This document shows positions 8,354 to 17,616 of a stretch of DNA of 64,000 nucleotides, piece after piece; the stretch's first letter is position 1, and each line of letters opens with the position of its first letter. The notes under the pieces are model-generated. The model saw nothing but the letters and a program-made list of their open reading frames with translations. It searched no databases and was not told where the DNA came from. The stretch is from Streptomyces djakartensis (GTDB lineage Bacteria; Actinomycetota; Actinomycetes; Streptomycetales; Streptomycetaceae), in assembly GCF_014651075.1 (NCBI RefSeq), contig NZ_BMWE01000002.1, forward strand, positions 124,001-188,000, in the 5' to 3' direction. The position numbers and the translations under genes are program-made.

Positions 8354-8885
8354 GCATGAGTACAGCATCAGGGAAGCCATGCCCGCGGACGTCGACGGGG
8401 CGCGGGCGGTGATGCTGGACGCCGTGTACCGCGACTTCGCAACCGGTTACGTGCCCCGGTGGCACGCCGACATCATCGATCCGGTGTCCTTCTACGTCGA
8501 ACCGCCGCGGCACACCCTCCTGGTCGCCGTGGACGAGCGGGACGGGACGGTGGCTGCCACGGGAGCGCTGGACGCCCGCGGGCCGGCGCACCCGCCGAAC
8601 CCGCGCCGGCTCGCCGAGCGGTTCCCCTCGGGTGAGACAGCTCAGCTGCGACGGGTGTACGTACGCCCGGAGCACCGGCGGCGGGGTCTGGCCCGGCGGC
8701 TGGTGGAGGGCCTGGTGGCCTTCGCGCGGTCCGACGGTGGCTACCGGTCCGTGTATCTGCACACGTATCCGCACTCGCCCGGTGCGATGGGCCTGTGGCG
8801 GTCACTGGGCAAGGTGGTGTGCGACGAGCGGGAGGAAGTGCCCGGCGGCAGCGGCGTGGTGCACTTCGAGATCCCCTTCGCGTGA
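8352..8885 (+). CDS. GNAT family N-acetyltransferase
   Basis: 177 residues. Conserved GNAT core: QLRRVYVRPEHRRRGLARRL carries the acetyl-CoA pyrophosphate-binding R/QxxGxG/A loop in the form RRRGLA, followed by a typical beta-5 (VYLHTYPHSPGAMGLWRSLG). Start ATG 8352 (MHEYSIREAMPAD) fits the family; a GTG at 8307 would run through the inverted repeat. The acceptor substrate is unknown. The downstream permease frame begins within 20 bp of its stop. Confidence 0.83.
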   Translation: MHEYSIREAMPADVDGARAVMLDAVYRDFATGYVPRWHADIIDPVSFYVEPPRHTLLVAVDERDGTVAATGALDARGPAHPPNPRRLAERFPSGETAQLRRVYVRPEHRRRGLARRLVEGLVAFARSDGGYRSVYLHTYPHSPGAMGLWRSLGKVVCDEREEVPGGSGVVHFEIPFA

Positions 8886-8901
8886 GCAGCCGGGGACGAC
8901 A

Positions 8902-10794
8902 CTGAACTCCTCGATCTCACCCCTGGCCAAGGTCCTCACCGTCCTGGGCGCTCTCGCGCGCGGCGGTGGTCCGGCCCTGCTGTGGCGGGCCGTGCTCACG
9001 GCCGCCCTGCTCGCCGCCGTCGGCCTGCTTCCGTGGCTGTCGCGCACCGACCCCGCGCTGACCGTGCTCAAGGCCCGCTCCGCGGACCGTGACCCGACGC
9101 CCGGGACACTGCGCGCCGTCCGGGACCAACTCGGCCTGGACGACGGCCCGTCGGCGCTGCTCGGCCACTGGCTGGGCGGGCTGCTGCACGGTGACGCGGG
9201 TACGTCGTGGGTGTCCGGCGCGCAGGTACTGCCCTCCGTTGTTCAGGCGCTCGGCGCGTCGCTGCTGCTGATGGCCGGGGCCCTGGCGGTCGCGGCGGGC
9301 ACGGCGGCAGCGGTGTGCGCCCGTACGCTCCTCCTCGGAGCGCGGGGACGGCTCACCGGGCGCGGCCCCGGTGGCACGACGTCGGCCGTGCTGGCGGCCC
9401 TGCCCGAGTTCCTCGTCGCCTCGGTGCTGGCCTCGGTGATCGGTGTGCGGTTGGGCTGGCTGCCCGCCCTCGGCTGGTACGGGCCGCGGTGGCTGGTGCT
9501 GCCCTCGCTGGCCCTCGGTCTGCCCGCCGGAGCGCTGCTCGGGCGGCTGCTGGACGACCTGCTGCCCGGCGCGTTCGCCGAACCGTGGGCGTCGGCCGCC
9601 GCGGCCCGTGGCGTTCCGCCGAAGTCCGTGGCACGTCAGGCGGTACGCCGTTGCGTGCCCGGACTGCTGCCGAACCTGGGGCTGTTCGTGGTCGGTCTGA
9701 CCGGCGGCTCGGTCGCCGTCGAGCAGATCTTCGACATCCCGGGCCTCGGCCGGCTCACCCTGCACGCCGCTCTCGCCCAGGACCTGCCCGTCCTGCAGGC
9801 CGGCACGCTCTCCCTGGTCCTGCTGGCGGCCACCGCCGGACTCCTCGCCCGGCTCACGGCCCGGCTGCTGATCGGTCCCGCCCTGCGCGACGGCGCCCTG
9901 CACTCCCCGCACCGGGCCGTGCCGCCCGCGCCCCGCTTCCTGCCTCTGCTGTACGGCGGGCTGCTCGCCGCCGTCATCGGGTTCGGCCTGCCGCGTGACG
10001 CGCTCACCCTGAACACCACGGCCCGGCTGCGGGCTCCTTCCCCGGAGCACCCGTTCGGGACGGACGCCCTCGGCCGGGACGTCCTCGCCCGGGTGTCGCA
10101 CGGCGCACTGACCACCCTCGGCACCGCCCTGGCGGTGAGCGCCGCGGCCCTGGCCCTCGGGCTGCTGCTGGGAGTGCTGCCGCGGCTGTCCGGGCCGCTC
10201 GTCGACACGGCCGGCGCCGTGCCGCCCGTCCTGGCCGGCCTGCTCGTCGCCGGCATCGCGGGCGGCGGCCCGTGGACACCCGCCGTCGCCGTCGGCGTCG
10301 TCGCCTGGTCCCCACTGGCCGCCCACACCTCCGCGCTGCTGCGCCAGGAGCGGGCGACCACCCATCTGGCCGCCACCCGCGGGCTGGGCGCCGGGCGCTG
10401 GTACCTGCTCCGGCACGAACTGCTGCCCGCCGTCCTGCCGCCGGTGACCCGGCACGCGCTGCTCCGGCTGCCCGGCGTCGCGCTGAGTCTCGCCGCGCTC
10501 GGCTTCCTCGGCCTGGGCGCGCAACCGCCGTCCCCCGAATGGGGCCTGCTGCTCGCCGAGAACCAGCCGTACGCGGAGCGGGCCCCCTGGGCCGTCCTCG
10601 TCCCCGCCGCCGTACTCGCCCTGCTGGGGGCACTCGCGGTGACGGCCGCGGGCGGCGTACGACCGCCCCGGCGGCGGAAGCGTCCCGGCAGCCCGGCCGG
10701 GCCTCCCCCGGAACAGGCGCGTCCCGCCCCGCTGCCGGAACACCCCGACGCCCTCCTGAGACCCCCCTCCACCTCGACGACAGAAAAGCGATGA
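8902..10794 (+). CDS. fused DppB-DppC-type ABC transporter permease
   Basis: One chain carries both peptide/nickel permease halves. The first half (to ~residue 330) contains EPWASAAAARGVPPKSVARQ, the EAA loop, and GSVAVEQIFDIPGLG. The second (~345-600) begins with the DppC hallmark HPFGTDALGRDVLARV and has its own EAA-like loop (AATRGLGAGRWYLLRHELL). The start is uncertain: between the GNAT stop and the first membrane segment the frame has no ATG, GTG or TTG. CTG 8902 has GGGGA upstream, while the first ordinary codon, GTG 8992, would cut into the first transmembrane helix. No ATPase or substrate-binding protein is adjacent. It is coupled by ATGA to an MFS gene. Confidence 0.75.
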   Translation: MNSSISPLAKVLTVLGALARGGGPALLWRAVLTAALLAAVGLLPWLSRTDPALTVLKARSADRDPTPGTLRAVRDQLGLDDGPSALLGHWLGGLLHGDAGTSWVSGAQVLPSVVQALGASLLLMAGALAVAAGTAAAVCARTLLLGARGRLTGRGPGGTTSAVLAALPEFLVASVLASVIGVRLGWLPALGWYGPRWLVLPSLALGLPAGALLGRLLDDLLPGAFAEPWASAAAARGVPPKSVARQAVRRCVPGLLPNLGLFVVGLTGGSVAVEQIFDIPGLGRLTLHAALAQDLPVLQAGTLSLVLLAATAGLLARLTARLLIGPALRDGALHSPHRAVPPAPRFLPLLYGGLLAAVIGFGLPRDALTLNTTARLRAPSPEHPFGTDALGRDVLARVSHGALTTLGTALAVSAAALALGLLLGVLPRLSGPLVDTAGAVPPVLAGLLVAGIAGGGPWTPAVAVGVVAWSPLAAHTSALLRQERATTHLAATRGLGAGRWYLLRHELLPAVLPPVTRHALLRLPGVALSLAALGFLGLGAQPPSPEWGLLLAENQPYAERAPWAVLVPAAVLALLGALAVTAAGGVRPPRRRKRPGSPAGPPPEQARPAPLPEHPDALLRPPSTSTTEKR

Positions 10795-12089
10795 CCGGTC
10801 TCATGTCCCGCGTCCCGACCCTCCGGACCGCACGCCCGACCGAGGACTCCCGCGCCCCGAAGGAAGGCACCTGGCGGCTCTGGAGGGAGCTGTCGCCCCT
10901 GCTGCGGCTGCTGATCTGGACCCAACTCGCCTTCAACATCGGCTTCTTCGCCGTCCTGCCGTTCCTGGCCGAGCACCTCGGCACGGCGATCGGCATGGCG
11001 GGCTGGCTGGTCGGGTTCGTGCTCGGGCTGCGCACCTTCAGCCAGCAGGGGCTGTTCGTCGTCGGCGGCTTGCTCGTCGACCGGGGCGGGGTGCGGCCGG
11101 TCGTCCTGGCCGGCTGCGCGCTGCGGATCGCCGGGTTCGCCTGGCTCGGGTACGCCGAGGCGACCTGGGCCGTGATCGGGGCGGTGCTGGTGATCGGCTT
11201 CGCCGCCGCGCTCTTCTCCCCCGCCGTGGAGTCCGAAGTGGCCCGCCAGGCGGTGGCCTGGGAGGAGGAGGGGCACGGCCCGCGCACCCGGGTGCTGGCG
11301 CTGTTCAGCGTGGCAGGCCAGGCCGGGGCCTTCGTCGGGCCGCTGCTCGGCGCGCTGCTGCTGGCCGTCGGCTTCCGCACCGCGTGCCTCGCCGGTGCCG
11401 CCGTGTTCGTGTGCGTCCTCGCCGGGCACCTCTGGCTGATGCCGCGGCACATCCCCGGCCGGCTCCGCGTCCGGGAGCGGGGCGGGGCGCGCCTGTTGCT
11501 GCGCAACCGCCGCTTCCTGGCCCTGTGCTGCGCGTACGGCACCTACCTGCTCGCCTACAACCAGCTGTATCTGGCCCTGCCGGACGAGGTGCGGCGCGCG
11601 GCCGGCTCCCAGGCGCCGCTGTCCTGGCTGTTCGCCCTGTCCTCGGTGCTGGTGGTCCTCGCTCAGCTGCCGATCACCCGCTGGGCGGGCGACCGGCTCG
11701 ACCTGCGCCGCTCCATGACCGCCGGGCTGCTGCTGATCGCGTCCGGCTTCGCGGTGGTGGCCGCCGCGCGCCCCGCCGGCTGGACGGGCACCACCGGCCT
11801 GCTGCCCACCGCGGGTTTCGTGATCTTGCTCACCCTGGGGCAGATGCTGGTCGTGCCCGCCGCGCGCTCCTGGGTGCCCGACCTCGCCGAGGAGGGCCGG
11901 CTCGGCCTCTACACGGGCGCGCTGTCCTCGGTCTCCGGCCTGATCGTCCTCGCCGGCAGCGCGGCCACCGGCCTCCTGCTCGACCTGGACCTTCCGTCCT
12001 GCGTGCCGTGGCTGGTCCTCGCCGCCGTACCGGCCTCGGCGGTGGCGCTCCTGCCGCGCCGGCGGGAACAGGACGGGAAGGCGGCCTGA
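10791..12089 (+). CDS. MFS transporter
   Basis: 432 residues with about 12 hydrophobic segments. The loop 2-3 region (VGGLLVDRGGVRPVVLAG) fits the DHA1-type drug/metabolite exporter group, as does the MDR-MFS layout. Start ATG 10791 overlaps the permease stop (ATGA), so translation is coupled to the fused permease. In metallophore systems such as staphylopine, an MFS exporter is encoded next to a nickel-type ABC importer. That parallel is suggestive only, because no metallophore synthesis genes are here. Confidence 0.82.
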   Translation: MTGLMSRVPTLRTARPTEDSRAPKEGTWRLWRELSPLLRLLIWTQLAFNIGFFAVLPFLAEHLGTAIGMAGWLVGFVLGLRTFSQQGLFVVGGLLVDRGGVRPVVLAGCALRIAGFAWLGYAEATWAVIGAVLVIGFAAALFSPAVESEVARQAVAWEEEGHGPRTRVLALFSVAGQAGAFVGPLLGALLLAVGFRTACLAGAAVFVCVLAGHLWLMPRHIPGRLRVRERGGARLLLRNRRFLALCCAYGTYLLAYNQLYLALPDEVRRAAGSQAPLSWLFALSSVLVVLAQLPITRWAGDRLDLRRSMTAGLLLIASGFAVVAAARPAGWTGTTGLLPTAGFVILLTLGQMLVVPAARSWVPDLAEEGRLGLYTGALSSVSGLIVLAGSAATGLLLDLDLPSCVPWLVLAAVPASAVALLPRRREQDGKAA

Positions 12090-12337
12090 ACCGGCCGGGA
12101 ATAGGGGACCTCGCCGACGACCGCGGCAACTTCACGCGCGCTCGCGTCACTTCCCCCGGGCGGCCTTTCCGGTCCGGGATGTCCGGGACCGTGCCGCCCG
12201 GGGGCCCGAAGGCGGGAAACGGTGTCACGCGGCGCCAGTATTCTGGGTCGGCTGCGGCAACCCCACCAACCCCGTTGCGAACGCGGGGAGTTAGGCCTGC
12301 GGCGACGACCTTCCCACGAGCATGAGGACGAGGACGA

Positions 12338-13774
12338 GTGCTGCTAGCGGGCCGGTACCGGCTGGACGTTGAGATCGGGCGCGGCGGAATGGGAGAGGTC
12401 TGGCGTGCGTACGACGAGATGCTCGCCAGGCCGGTGGCCGTCAAGTTGCTGCTGCCTCAGGACACGGACGCCACGGCGGCCTCCCGGTTCCGCCTGGAGG
12501 CCCAGACCGCCGGGCGGCTCAACCACCCCAACGTGGTCGGTGTCCTGGACTTCGGCGAGTACGACAACCGGCTGTACCTGGTGATGGAGCTGGTCGACGG
12601 GGACAGCCTCGCCGGGGTGCTGTCCGCCTCCGGCGCGCTCCCCGCCGAACGGGTGGCGGCCCTCGCCGCACAGGCCGCCGCCGGACTCGCCGCCGCGCAC
12701 GCACAGGGCATCGTGCACCGGGACGTCAAGCCGGCCAACCTGCTGCTCGACGCCCACGGCACGCTGAAGATCGGTGACTTCGGCATCGCGCGCTTCCTCG
12801 ACGACCCCGGCGCGGCGCTCACCGCCACCGGTCAGATCGTCGGCACCGGCCTCTACCTGGCCCCCGAACGCGCCCTGGGCCGGCCCGCGGGCCCGGCTTC
12901 CGACATGTACTCCCTGGGGTGCGTGCTCTACCAGCTCCTCAGTGGCCGCCCTCCGTTCCAGGCGGACACCGCGGTCGCGCTCCTCCACCAGCATCTCGAC
13001 TCGGTCCCCGTACCGCCGCGCGAGCTGGGAGTCGCCGGACTCCCACCGGCGTTCGAGAACTACCTGCTGGGCCTGCTCGCGAAGCAGCCCGAGGACCGGC
13101 CCACCGCCCAGCAGGCCGCCGAATGGTTCGCCGACGGATCCTGGCGGGGCCTGCCCGAGCCGCTGCCGGCGTTCTCCTCGCCCCTCCGGCCGAACTCCCA
13201 GTCCCCGGCGCCGTCTTCCGTTCCGGGACCGTACCCGGGCGCCGGGACCGGCAGTCCCACCACCTACGCGCTGCCCGCCACCCCGGGGCATCGCAGCGCG
13301 GCCCGTGCGGCCCAGGGAGGGCGTTCGGGCCGTGCGGGGCGGCGGGGCGGCCTCGGTGACCGGTCGAAGGTGGCCGGGGCGGCCGCCGCGGCCGCGCTGT
13401 TCATCGCCGCGATGGTCATCGGCATGCGGTGGTTCTCGCCCGACAGCACCGCCACGGAGGGCACGGAACCCGAAGCATCCCCGACCGCGAGCAGTCCCGC
13501 CGCCACCCCGTCCGCCGACTCCGGCTCGCCCCTCCCCTCCGCCCCGGCGGCCGCCGAGACGCCGGCCACCGGAACAGTGGCCGAAGTCACCCCACGCGTC
13601 ACACCGTCCGCTTCCCCGGCTCCCGCCTCGCCCTCGCCCAGTGCCACGAGCCCGGAGAACGAGGCGAACGACGGCGGTCCGGGGCAGGTGGAGGAGCCCG
13701 CTCCGCAGAGCCCGCGCCCGGCCGACGGGGGCGGCGAGGGCGAAGCGGACGGAGACGACGCGGGCGACGACTGA
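12338..13774 (+). CDS. membrane-anchored Ser/Thr protein kinase
   Basis: 478 residues. The N-terminal Hanks kinase domain has the P-loop GRGGMGEV (14-21), ATP lysine K36 (VAVK), catalytic HRDVKPAN (D129), DFG (147-149) and an activation loop with TGQIVGTGLYLAPE. A Pro/Ser-rich linker follows, then one membrane helix (~348-368, VAGAAAAAALFIAAMVIGM). The ~110-residue extracytoplasmic tail is a Pro/Ser/Thr/Glu-rich low-complexity stretch ending in Asp, with no PASTA repeats. The start is GTG 12338. The signal it senses is unclear; the tail may interact with the cell wall. Confidence 0.92.
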   Translation: MLLAGRYRLDVEIGRGGMGEVWRAYDEMLARPVAVKLLLPQDTDATAASRFRLEAQTAGRLNHPNVVGVLDFGEYDNRLYLVMELVDGDSLAGVLSASGALPAERVAALAAQAAAGLAAAHAQGIVHRDVKPANLLLDAHGTLKIGDFGIARFLDDPGAALTATGQIVGTGLYLAPERALGRPAGPASDMYSLGCVLYQLLSGRPPFQADTAVALLHQHLDSVPVPPRELGVAGLPPAFENYLLGLLAKQPEDRPTAQQAAEWFADGSWRGLPEPLPAFSSPLRPNSQSPAPSSVPGPYPGAGTGSPTTYALPATPGHRSAARAAQGGRSGRAGRRGGLGDRSKVAGAAAAAALFIAAMVIGMRWFSPDSTATEGTEPEASPTASSPAATPSADSGSPLPSAPAAAETPATGTVAEVTPRVTPSASPAPASPSPSATSPENEANDGGPGQVEEPAPQSPRPADGGGEGEADGDDAGDD

Positions 13775-13914
13775 CGCGGTCCGGGCGGTCGCCGACCAGG
13801 TCCTGGCCGCCTGCACGTGCCGCCAGGATCCGCTGGAAGATGCGCCGGTGTGCGAACGGGCGCCCCCTCACGCGCCCCCGGGGTGGCTTGTCATCGCCCT
13901 TACCCCGGCCTTAT

Positions 13915-14080
13915 TGTCACCTGGCCTTGGTGAACGGGAAATCCGGTGTGATGCCGGTGCGGCCCTCGCCACTGTGATCGGGAAGTCCGGCTCCGGCCCT
14001 GACGGGCAGCCACTGGGTCCTCGTGACCCGGGAAGGCGGGGTTCGGGCGGTGGTACCCGTCAGCCAGGAGACCGGCCAAG
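13915..14080 (+). ncRNA. cobalamin (B12) riboswitch upstream of cbiM
   Basis: Conserved cobalamin-riboswitch blocks appear in order: GGTGAACGGGAA (from 13929), GCCACTGTGATCGGGAAG, GCCACTGGG...CCCGGGAAGGCGG, and the B12 box AGCCAGGAGACCGGCC (14062-14077). The element ends ~45 bp before the cbiM start. Coenzyme B12 binding would sequester translation or transcription and switch off cobalt import when cobalamin is plentiful. Exact 5' limit is approximate. Confidence 0.93.
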
Positions 14081-14124
14081 GCGCGTCAACCATCCACGAG
14101 GTGCTGGAGAGGGTCTGCTGAGCC

Positions 14125-14826
14125 ATGCACATAGCCGAGGGTTTCCTTCCGCCGGCGCACGCGGTCGCCTGGGGTGTCGCATCGGCGCCGTTCGTCGTCC
14201 ACGGAGTCCGGTCGCTCACCCGTGAGGTGCGCGAGCACCCCGAGAGCACTCTGCTCCTCGGCGCCTCCGGCGCCTTCACGTTCGTCCTGTCCGCCCTGAA
14301 ACTTCCCTCCGTGACCGGAAGTTGCTCCCACCCCACCGGCACCGGGCTGGGCGCCATCCTGTTCCGGCCCCCGGCGATGGCGGTGCTGGGCACCATCACC
14401 CTGCTCTTCCAGGCGCTGCTGCTCGCGCACGGCGGTCTCACCACGCTCGGCGCCAACGTCTTCTCCATGGCGATCGCCGGGCCCTGGGCCGGCTACACGG
14501 TGTACCGGCTGCTGCGGCGCTACGACGTGCCCCTGATGGTCGCCGTGTTCTCCGCCGCGTTCGTCGCCGACCTGTCCACCTACTGCGTCACCAGCGTGCA
14601 GCTGGCGCTGGCCTTCCCCGACCCGGGCAGCGGGTTCCTGGGCGCGCTCGGCAAGTTCGGTTCCATCTTCGCCATCACCCAGGTCCCGCTCGCGGTGAGC
14701 GAGGGCCTGCTCACGGTGCTCGTCATGCGGCTGCTGGTGCAGTCCAGCAAGGGCGAACTGACCCGGCTGGGCGTGCTCCTCGCCGAGAAGCAGTCCCGGA
14801 CCGAGACCGAGGCGGTGACCCGATGA
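14125..14826 (+). CDS. cbiM: cobalt ECF transporter S component CbiM
   Basis: 233 residues. The mature-like N-terminus [13 protein letters not shown] is the defining CbiM signature, whose first residues (M-H and a later His) bind Co2+. It is followed by six or seven membrane segments and [13 protein letters not shown]. First gene of the cbiMNQO operon; its 3' end overlaps cbiN by ATGA. It determines cobalt specificity for the importer feeding B12 synthesis, and the upstream riboswitch supports that. Confidence 0.96.
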   Translation: MHIAEGFLPPAHAVAWGVASAPFVVHGVRSLTREVREHPESTLLLGASGAFTFVLSALKLPSVTGSCSHPTGTGLGAILFRPPAMAVLGTITLLFQALLLAHGGLTTLGANVFSMAIAGPWAGYTVYRLLRRYDVPLMVAVFSAAFVADLSTYCVTSVQLALAFPDPGSGFLGALGKFGSIFAITQVPLAVSEGLLTVLVMRLLVQSSKGELTRLGVLLAEKQSRTETEAVTR

Positions 14827-15191
14827 GGAAGAACACGAGGATCAACCTCCTGCTGCTGCTCGCCGTGGCGGCGCTGGCCGTGCTGCCGCTCGCGCTCGGC
14901 CTCGGCGACCACAAGAAGGAACCGTTCACGGGTTCCGACGGTGAGGCCGAGACGGCGATCACCGAGATCGAGCCGGACTACAAGCCCTGGTTCTCACCGC
15001 TGTACGAACCGCCCTCCGGTGAGATCGAGTCGGCCCTGTTCTCCCTCCAGGCGGCACTCGGCGCCGGTGTCCTCGCCTACTACTTCGGACTGCGCCGGGG
15101 CCGCCGGCAGGGCGAGCGGCGGGCGCTGGAGGGGGCGACCGGAAACCCGGCCCCAGGCAGCGCCGAGGAGTCCACGGCCGAGAGGTCCTGA
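14823..15191 (+). CDS. cbiN: cobalt transporter accessory subunit CbiN
   Basis: 122 residues: an N-terminal membrane helix, an extracytoplasmic loop with the CbiN pattern ([40 protein letters not shown]), then a second helix. CbiN is required for CbiM to load Co2+. ATGA overlap with cbiM shows translational coupling. The ~30 extra Glu/Ala-rich residues after helix two are probably unstructured. Confidence 0.94.
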   Translation: MRKNTRINLLLLLAVAALAVLPLALGLGDHKKEPFTGSDGEAETAITEIEPDYKPWFSPLYEPPSGEIESALFSLQAALGAGVLAYYFGLRRGRRQGERRALEGATGNPAPGSAEESTAERS

Positions 15192-15195
15192 GCCC

Positions 15196-15945
15196 GTGCT
15201 GCCGATCGACGCCGCGGCGCACAGCAGTCGCTGGCGCCGCCGCCATCCCGTGGACAAGGCCGTGCTCGGGCTGGGACTGACCGTGCTGGCCGTCTCGCTG
15301 CCGCCCTGGCCGGGTGCGGCCCTGGTGCTCGTGACGGCCCTGGTGGTGCTGCTGGGCCCGGCGGGTGTGCCACGGCGGCGGCTGTGGCGTGCCTACCGGG
15401 TGCCGCTGGGCTTCTGCGTGACCGGCGCGGTCACGCTGCTCGTCCAGGTCGGCGGGCCCGGGGGGTTCGTCTCCCTCGCCGACGGCGGACCCGTGCGTGC
15501 CGGGGAGTTGCTGCTGCGCACCTCCGCCGCCTCCCTGGGTGTGCTGCTGTTCGCGTTCACCACGCCCATGTCCGACCTGCTGCCGCGGCTGGTCCGGGCC
15601 GGCGTCCCCGCGCCCGTCGTCGACGTCGCGCTCGTGACGTACCGCATGAGCTTCCTGCTCCTGGACTCGGTGCGCCGGATCCGCGAGGCGCAGTCGGCGC
15701 GGCTCGGGCACACCACGCGGGCAGCGGCCTGGCGTTCCCTGGGCGGGCTGGGCGCCACCGCGTTCATCCGGGCCTTCGACCGGGCGGCCCGCCTCCAGGC
15801 CGGTCTCGCCGGGCGCGGCTACGACGGCACCCTGCGCGTGCTGCTGCCCGAGGCTCGCGTCTCCGTCCGCTTCACGGCCGCCAGCTGTGCCCTCCTCGTC
15901 GCGCTGACCGTTCTCACCTTCGTACTGGAAAGGCCGCTGACATGA
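15196..15945 (+). CDS. cbiQ: ECF transporter T component CbiQ
   Basis: 249 residues with several transmembrane segments and the coupling-helix Arg motifs typical of EcfT/CbiQ (VRRIREAQSARLG and RAARLQAGLAGRGYDG). Start is GTG 15196, 4 bp after the cbiN stop. It links the CbiMN substrate module to the CbiO ATPase. The stop overlaps the cbiO ATG (ATGA). Confidence 0.94.
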   Translation: MLPIDAAAHSSRWRRRHPVDKAVLGLGLTVLAVSLPPWPGAALVLVTALVVLLGPAGVPRRRLWRAYRVPLGFCVTGAVTLLVQVGGPGGFVSLADGGPVRAGELLLRTSAASLGVLLFAFTTPMSDLLPRLVRAGVPAPVVDVALVTYRMSFLLLDSVRRIREAQSARLGHTTRAAAWRSLGGLGATAFIRAFDRAARLQAGLAGRGYDGTLRVLLPEARVSVRFTAASCALLVALTVLTFVLERPLT

Positions 15946-16796
15946 GCGAGCCCGCCCTCGTCGCCCTGCGGGGCGCGTCCTTCGCCTACGAGGACGGCCC
16001 GCCCGTGCTCCGCGGCCTCGACTTCGAGATCCGCGAGGGGCGCGCTCTCGCGCTGCTCGGCCGCAACGGCAGCGGCAAGACCACGCTGATGCGGCTGCTC
16101 AGCGGCGGACTGCGGCCGCACGAGGGCCGGCTGACGGTCCAGGGGCAGCCGGTGACGTACGACCGCAAGGGTCTGACCCGGTTGCGGACGACCGTCCAGC
16201 TGGTGGTGCAGGACCCGGACGACCAGCTGTTCGCGGCCTCCGTCGAGCAGGACGTGTCCTTCGGGCCGCTGAACCTCGGCCTGCCCGACTCCGAGGTACG
16301 GGCGCGGGTGGCGGAGGCGCTCGCCGCGCTGGACATCACGGCCCTGGCCGACCGGCCGACCCACCTGCTCTCCTACGGGCAGCGCAAACGCACCGCCATC
16401 GCGGGCGCGGTCGCCATGCGGCCCCGGGTGCTGATCCTCGACGAGCCGACGGCCGGACTCGACCCGGAGGGCCAGGAGCGGCTCCTCGTCACGCTCGACG
16501 GTCTCCGCGAGTCCGGCACCACGGTGGTGATGGCCACCCACGACGTGGATCTCGCCCTGCGGTGGGCCGACGACGCCGCGCTCCTCACGCCGTCCGGCGT
16601 GCGCACCGGCCCGGCACCCGTGGCGCTGGCCCGCACGGATCTGCTGCGGGAGGCCGGACTCAGGTTGCCGTGGGGCGCCGCCACCGCCGATCTGCTGCGG
16701 GCCCAGGGCCTGCTGGCCGAGTCGGTGCCCGGGCCGCGCACCCCGGACGAACTGGTCGCCCTCGTAGCGGGACCGCTGGGGGCGTCCGGCGGCTGA
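15942..16796 (+). CDS. cbiO: cobalt ECF transporter ATPase CbiO
   Basis: 284 residues. Walker A GRNGSGKTT (~41-49), Q-loop VVQDPDDQLF, signature LSYGQRKRTAIAGA, Walker B VLILDEPTAGLD and H-loop THDVD are all present. A ~50-residue C-terminal extension follows the ATPase core. Last gene of the riboswitch-controlled cobalt importer operon. CbiO homodimerises to power CbiMNQ. Confidence 0.95.
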   Translation: MSEPALVALRGASFAYEDGPPVLRGLDFEIREGRALALLGRNGSGKTTLMRLLSGGLRPHEGRLTVQGQPVTYDRKGLTRLRTTVQLVVQDPDDQLFAASVEQDVSFGPLNLGLPDSEVRARVAEALAALDITALADRPTHLLSYGQRKRTAIAGAVAMRPRVLILDEPTAGLDPEGQERLLVTLDGLRESGTTVVMATHDVDLALRWADDAALLTPSGVRTGPAPVALARTDLLREAGLRLPWGAATADLLRAQGLLAESVPGPRTPDELVALVAGPLGASGG

Positions 16797-16887
16797 GGCC
16801 GGCCCTGGCGTGTTCGCCGGCCGCCGCGCCGGGGCCGCCGCCGACGAGCGCTTGTCCCTCCTCGTGGCCCGGCACTAGGTTGCCGAC

Positions 16888-17553
16888 GTGGACCACGTCA
16901 GTCTCTTCTCGCGCTCCTGGGCGGCGCTGCGCGTGGCGGTCGCCGGTCTCCGCGACGAGGACTTCACGCGTCCGTCCGGCTGCAGGGGCTGGCTGGTCCG
17001 GGACCTGGTGTGCCACCTCGTCATCGACGCCCAGGACGTGCTGATCACCCTCGCCACGCCCGCCGAGGGGGAGCCGACCCGGGACGCGGTGACGTACTGG
17101 GAGGTGTCCGGCACGCCGCCGAGCGGCGACGACCCGCTCGACGCGCTGACGGTCCGGCTGGCCGCCGCCTACGAGGACCCGAGGCTGCTCAAGTTCCACC
17201 TGGACGACGTCGGTTCCGCCGCTGGACGCGCCGCCCTGCTCGCCGACCCGGCCCGCAGGGTCGGCACCCGCGACGAGGTCCTCACCGTGGCCGGCTACCT
17301 CTCGGCGTACGTGATGGAGTGGACCCTGCATCACCTGGACCTGATCGCGTACCTCCCGGAGCAGGAGGAGCCGCCCGAGGAGGGGCTCGCCCGGTCCCGC
17401 GAGATGCTGGAGCGGATCGTGGGGCAACCGTTCCCCTCGTCGTTCCGCGACCTGGACGCGCTGCTGGTCGGCACCGGGAGGCGGGCGCCGACCGAGGCGG
17501 AGCGGTGTGAGCTGGGCGATCTGGCCGTGCGGCTCCCGCTCCACCTGGGATGA
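16888..17553 (+). CDS. maleylpyruvate-isomerase-like / DinB superfamily protein
   Basis: 221 residues of the MDMPI_N/DinB-like four-helix family: N-terminal SWAALRVAVAGLRDEDFTRPSGCRGWLVRDLVCHLV, where the conserved His is a metal-ligand position, and later a HHLDL motif. Relatives are mycothiol-dependent isomerases or metal-binding proteins of unknown reaction. The start is GTG 16888. The gene stands alone, 63 bp before the RsbQ-like gene on the same strand, so weak cotranscription is possible. Confidence 0.75.
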   Translation: MDHVSLFSRSWAALRVAVAGLRDEDFTRPSGCRGWLVRDLVCHLVIDAQDVLITLATPAEGEPTRDAVTYWEVSGTPPSGDDPLDALTVRLAAAYEDPRLLKFHLDDVGSAAGRAALLADPARRVGTRDEVLTVAGYLSAYVMEWTLHHLDLIAYLPEQEEPPEEGLARSREMLERIVGQPFPSSFRDLDALLVGTGRRAPTEAERCELGDLAVRLPLHLG

Positions 17554-17616
17554 CTTGCCGGCGCCGTGTCCCGCCCCGCTGTCGGACCGGTCCGGGCGTG
17601 GTGCGAGCATGGCCCG

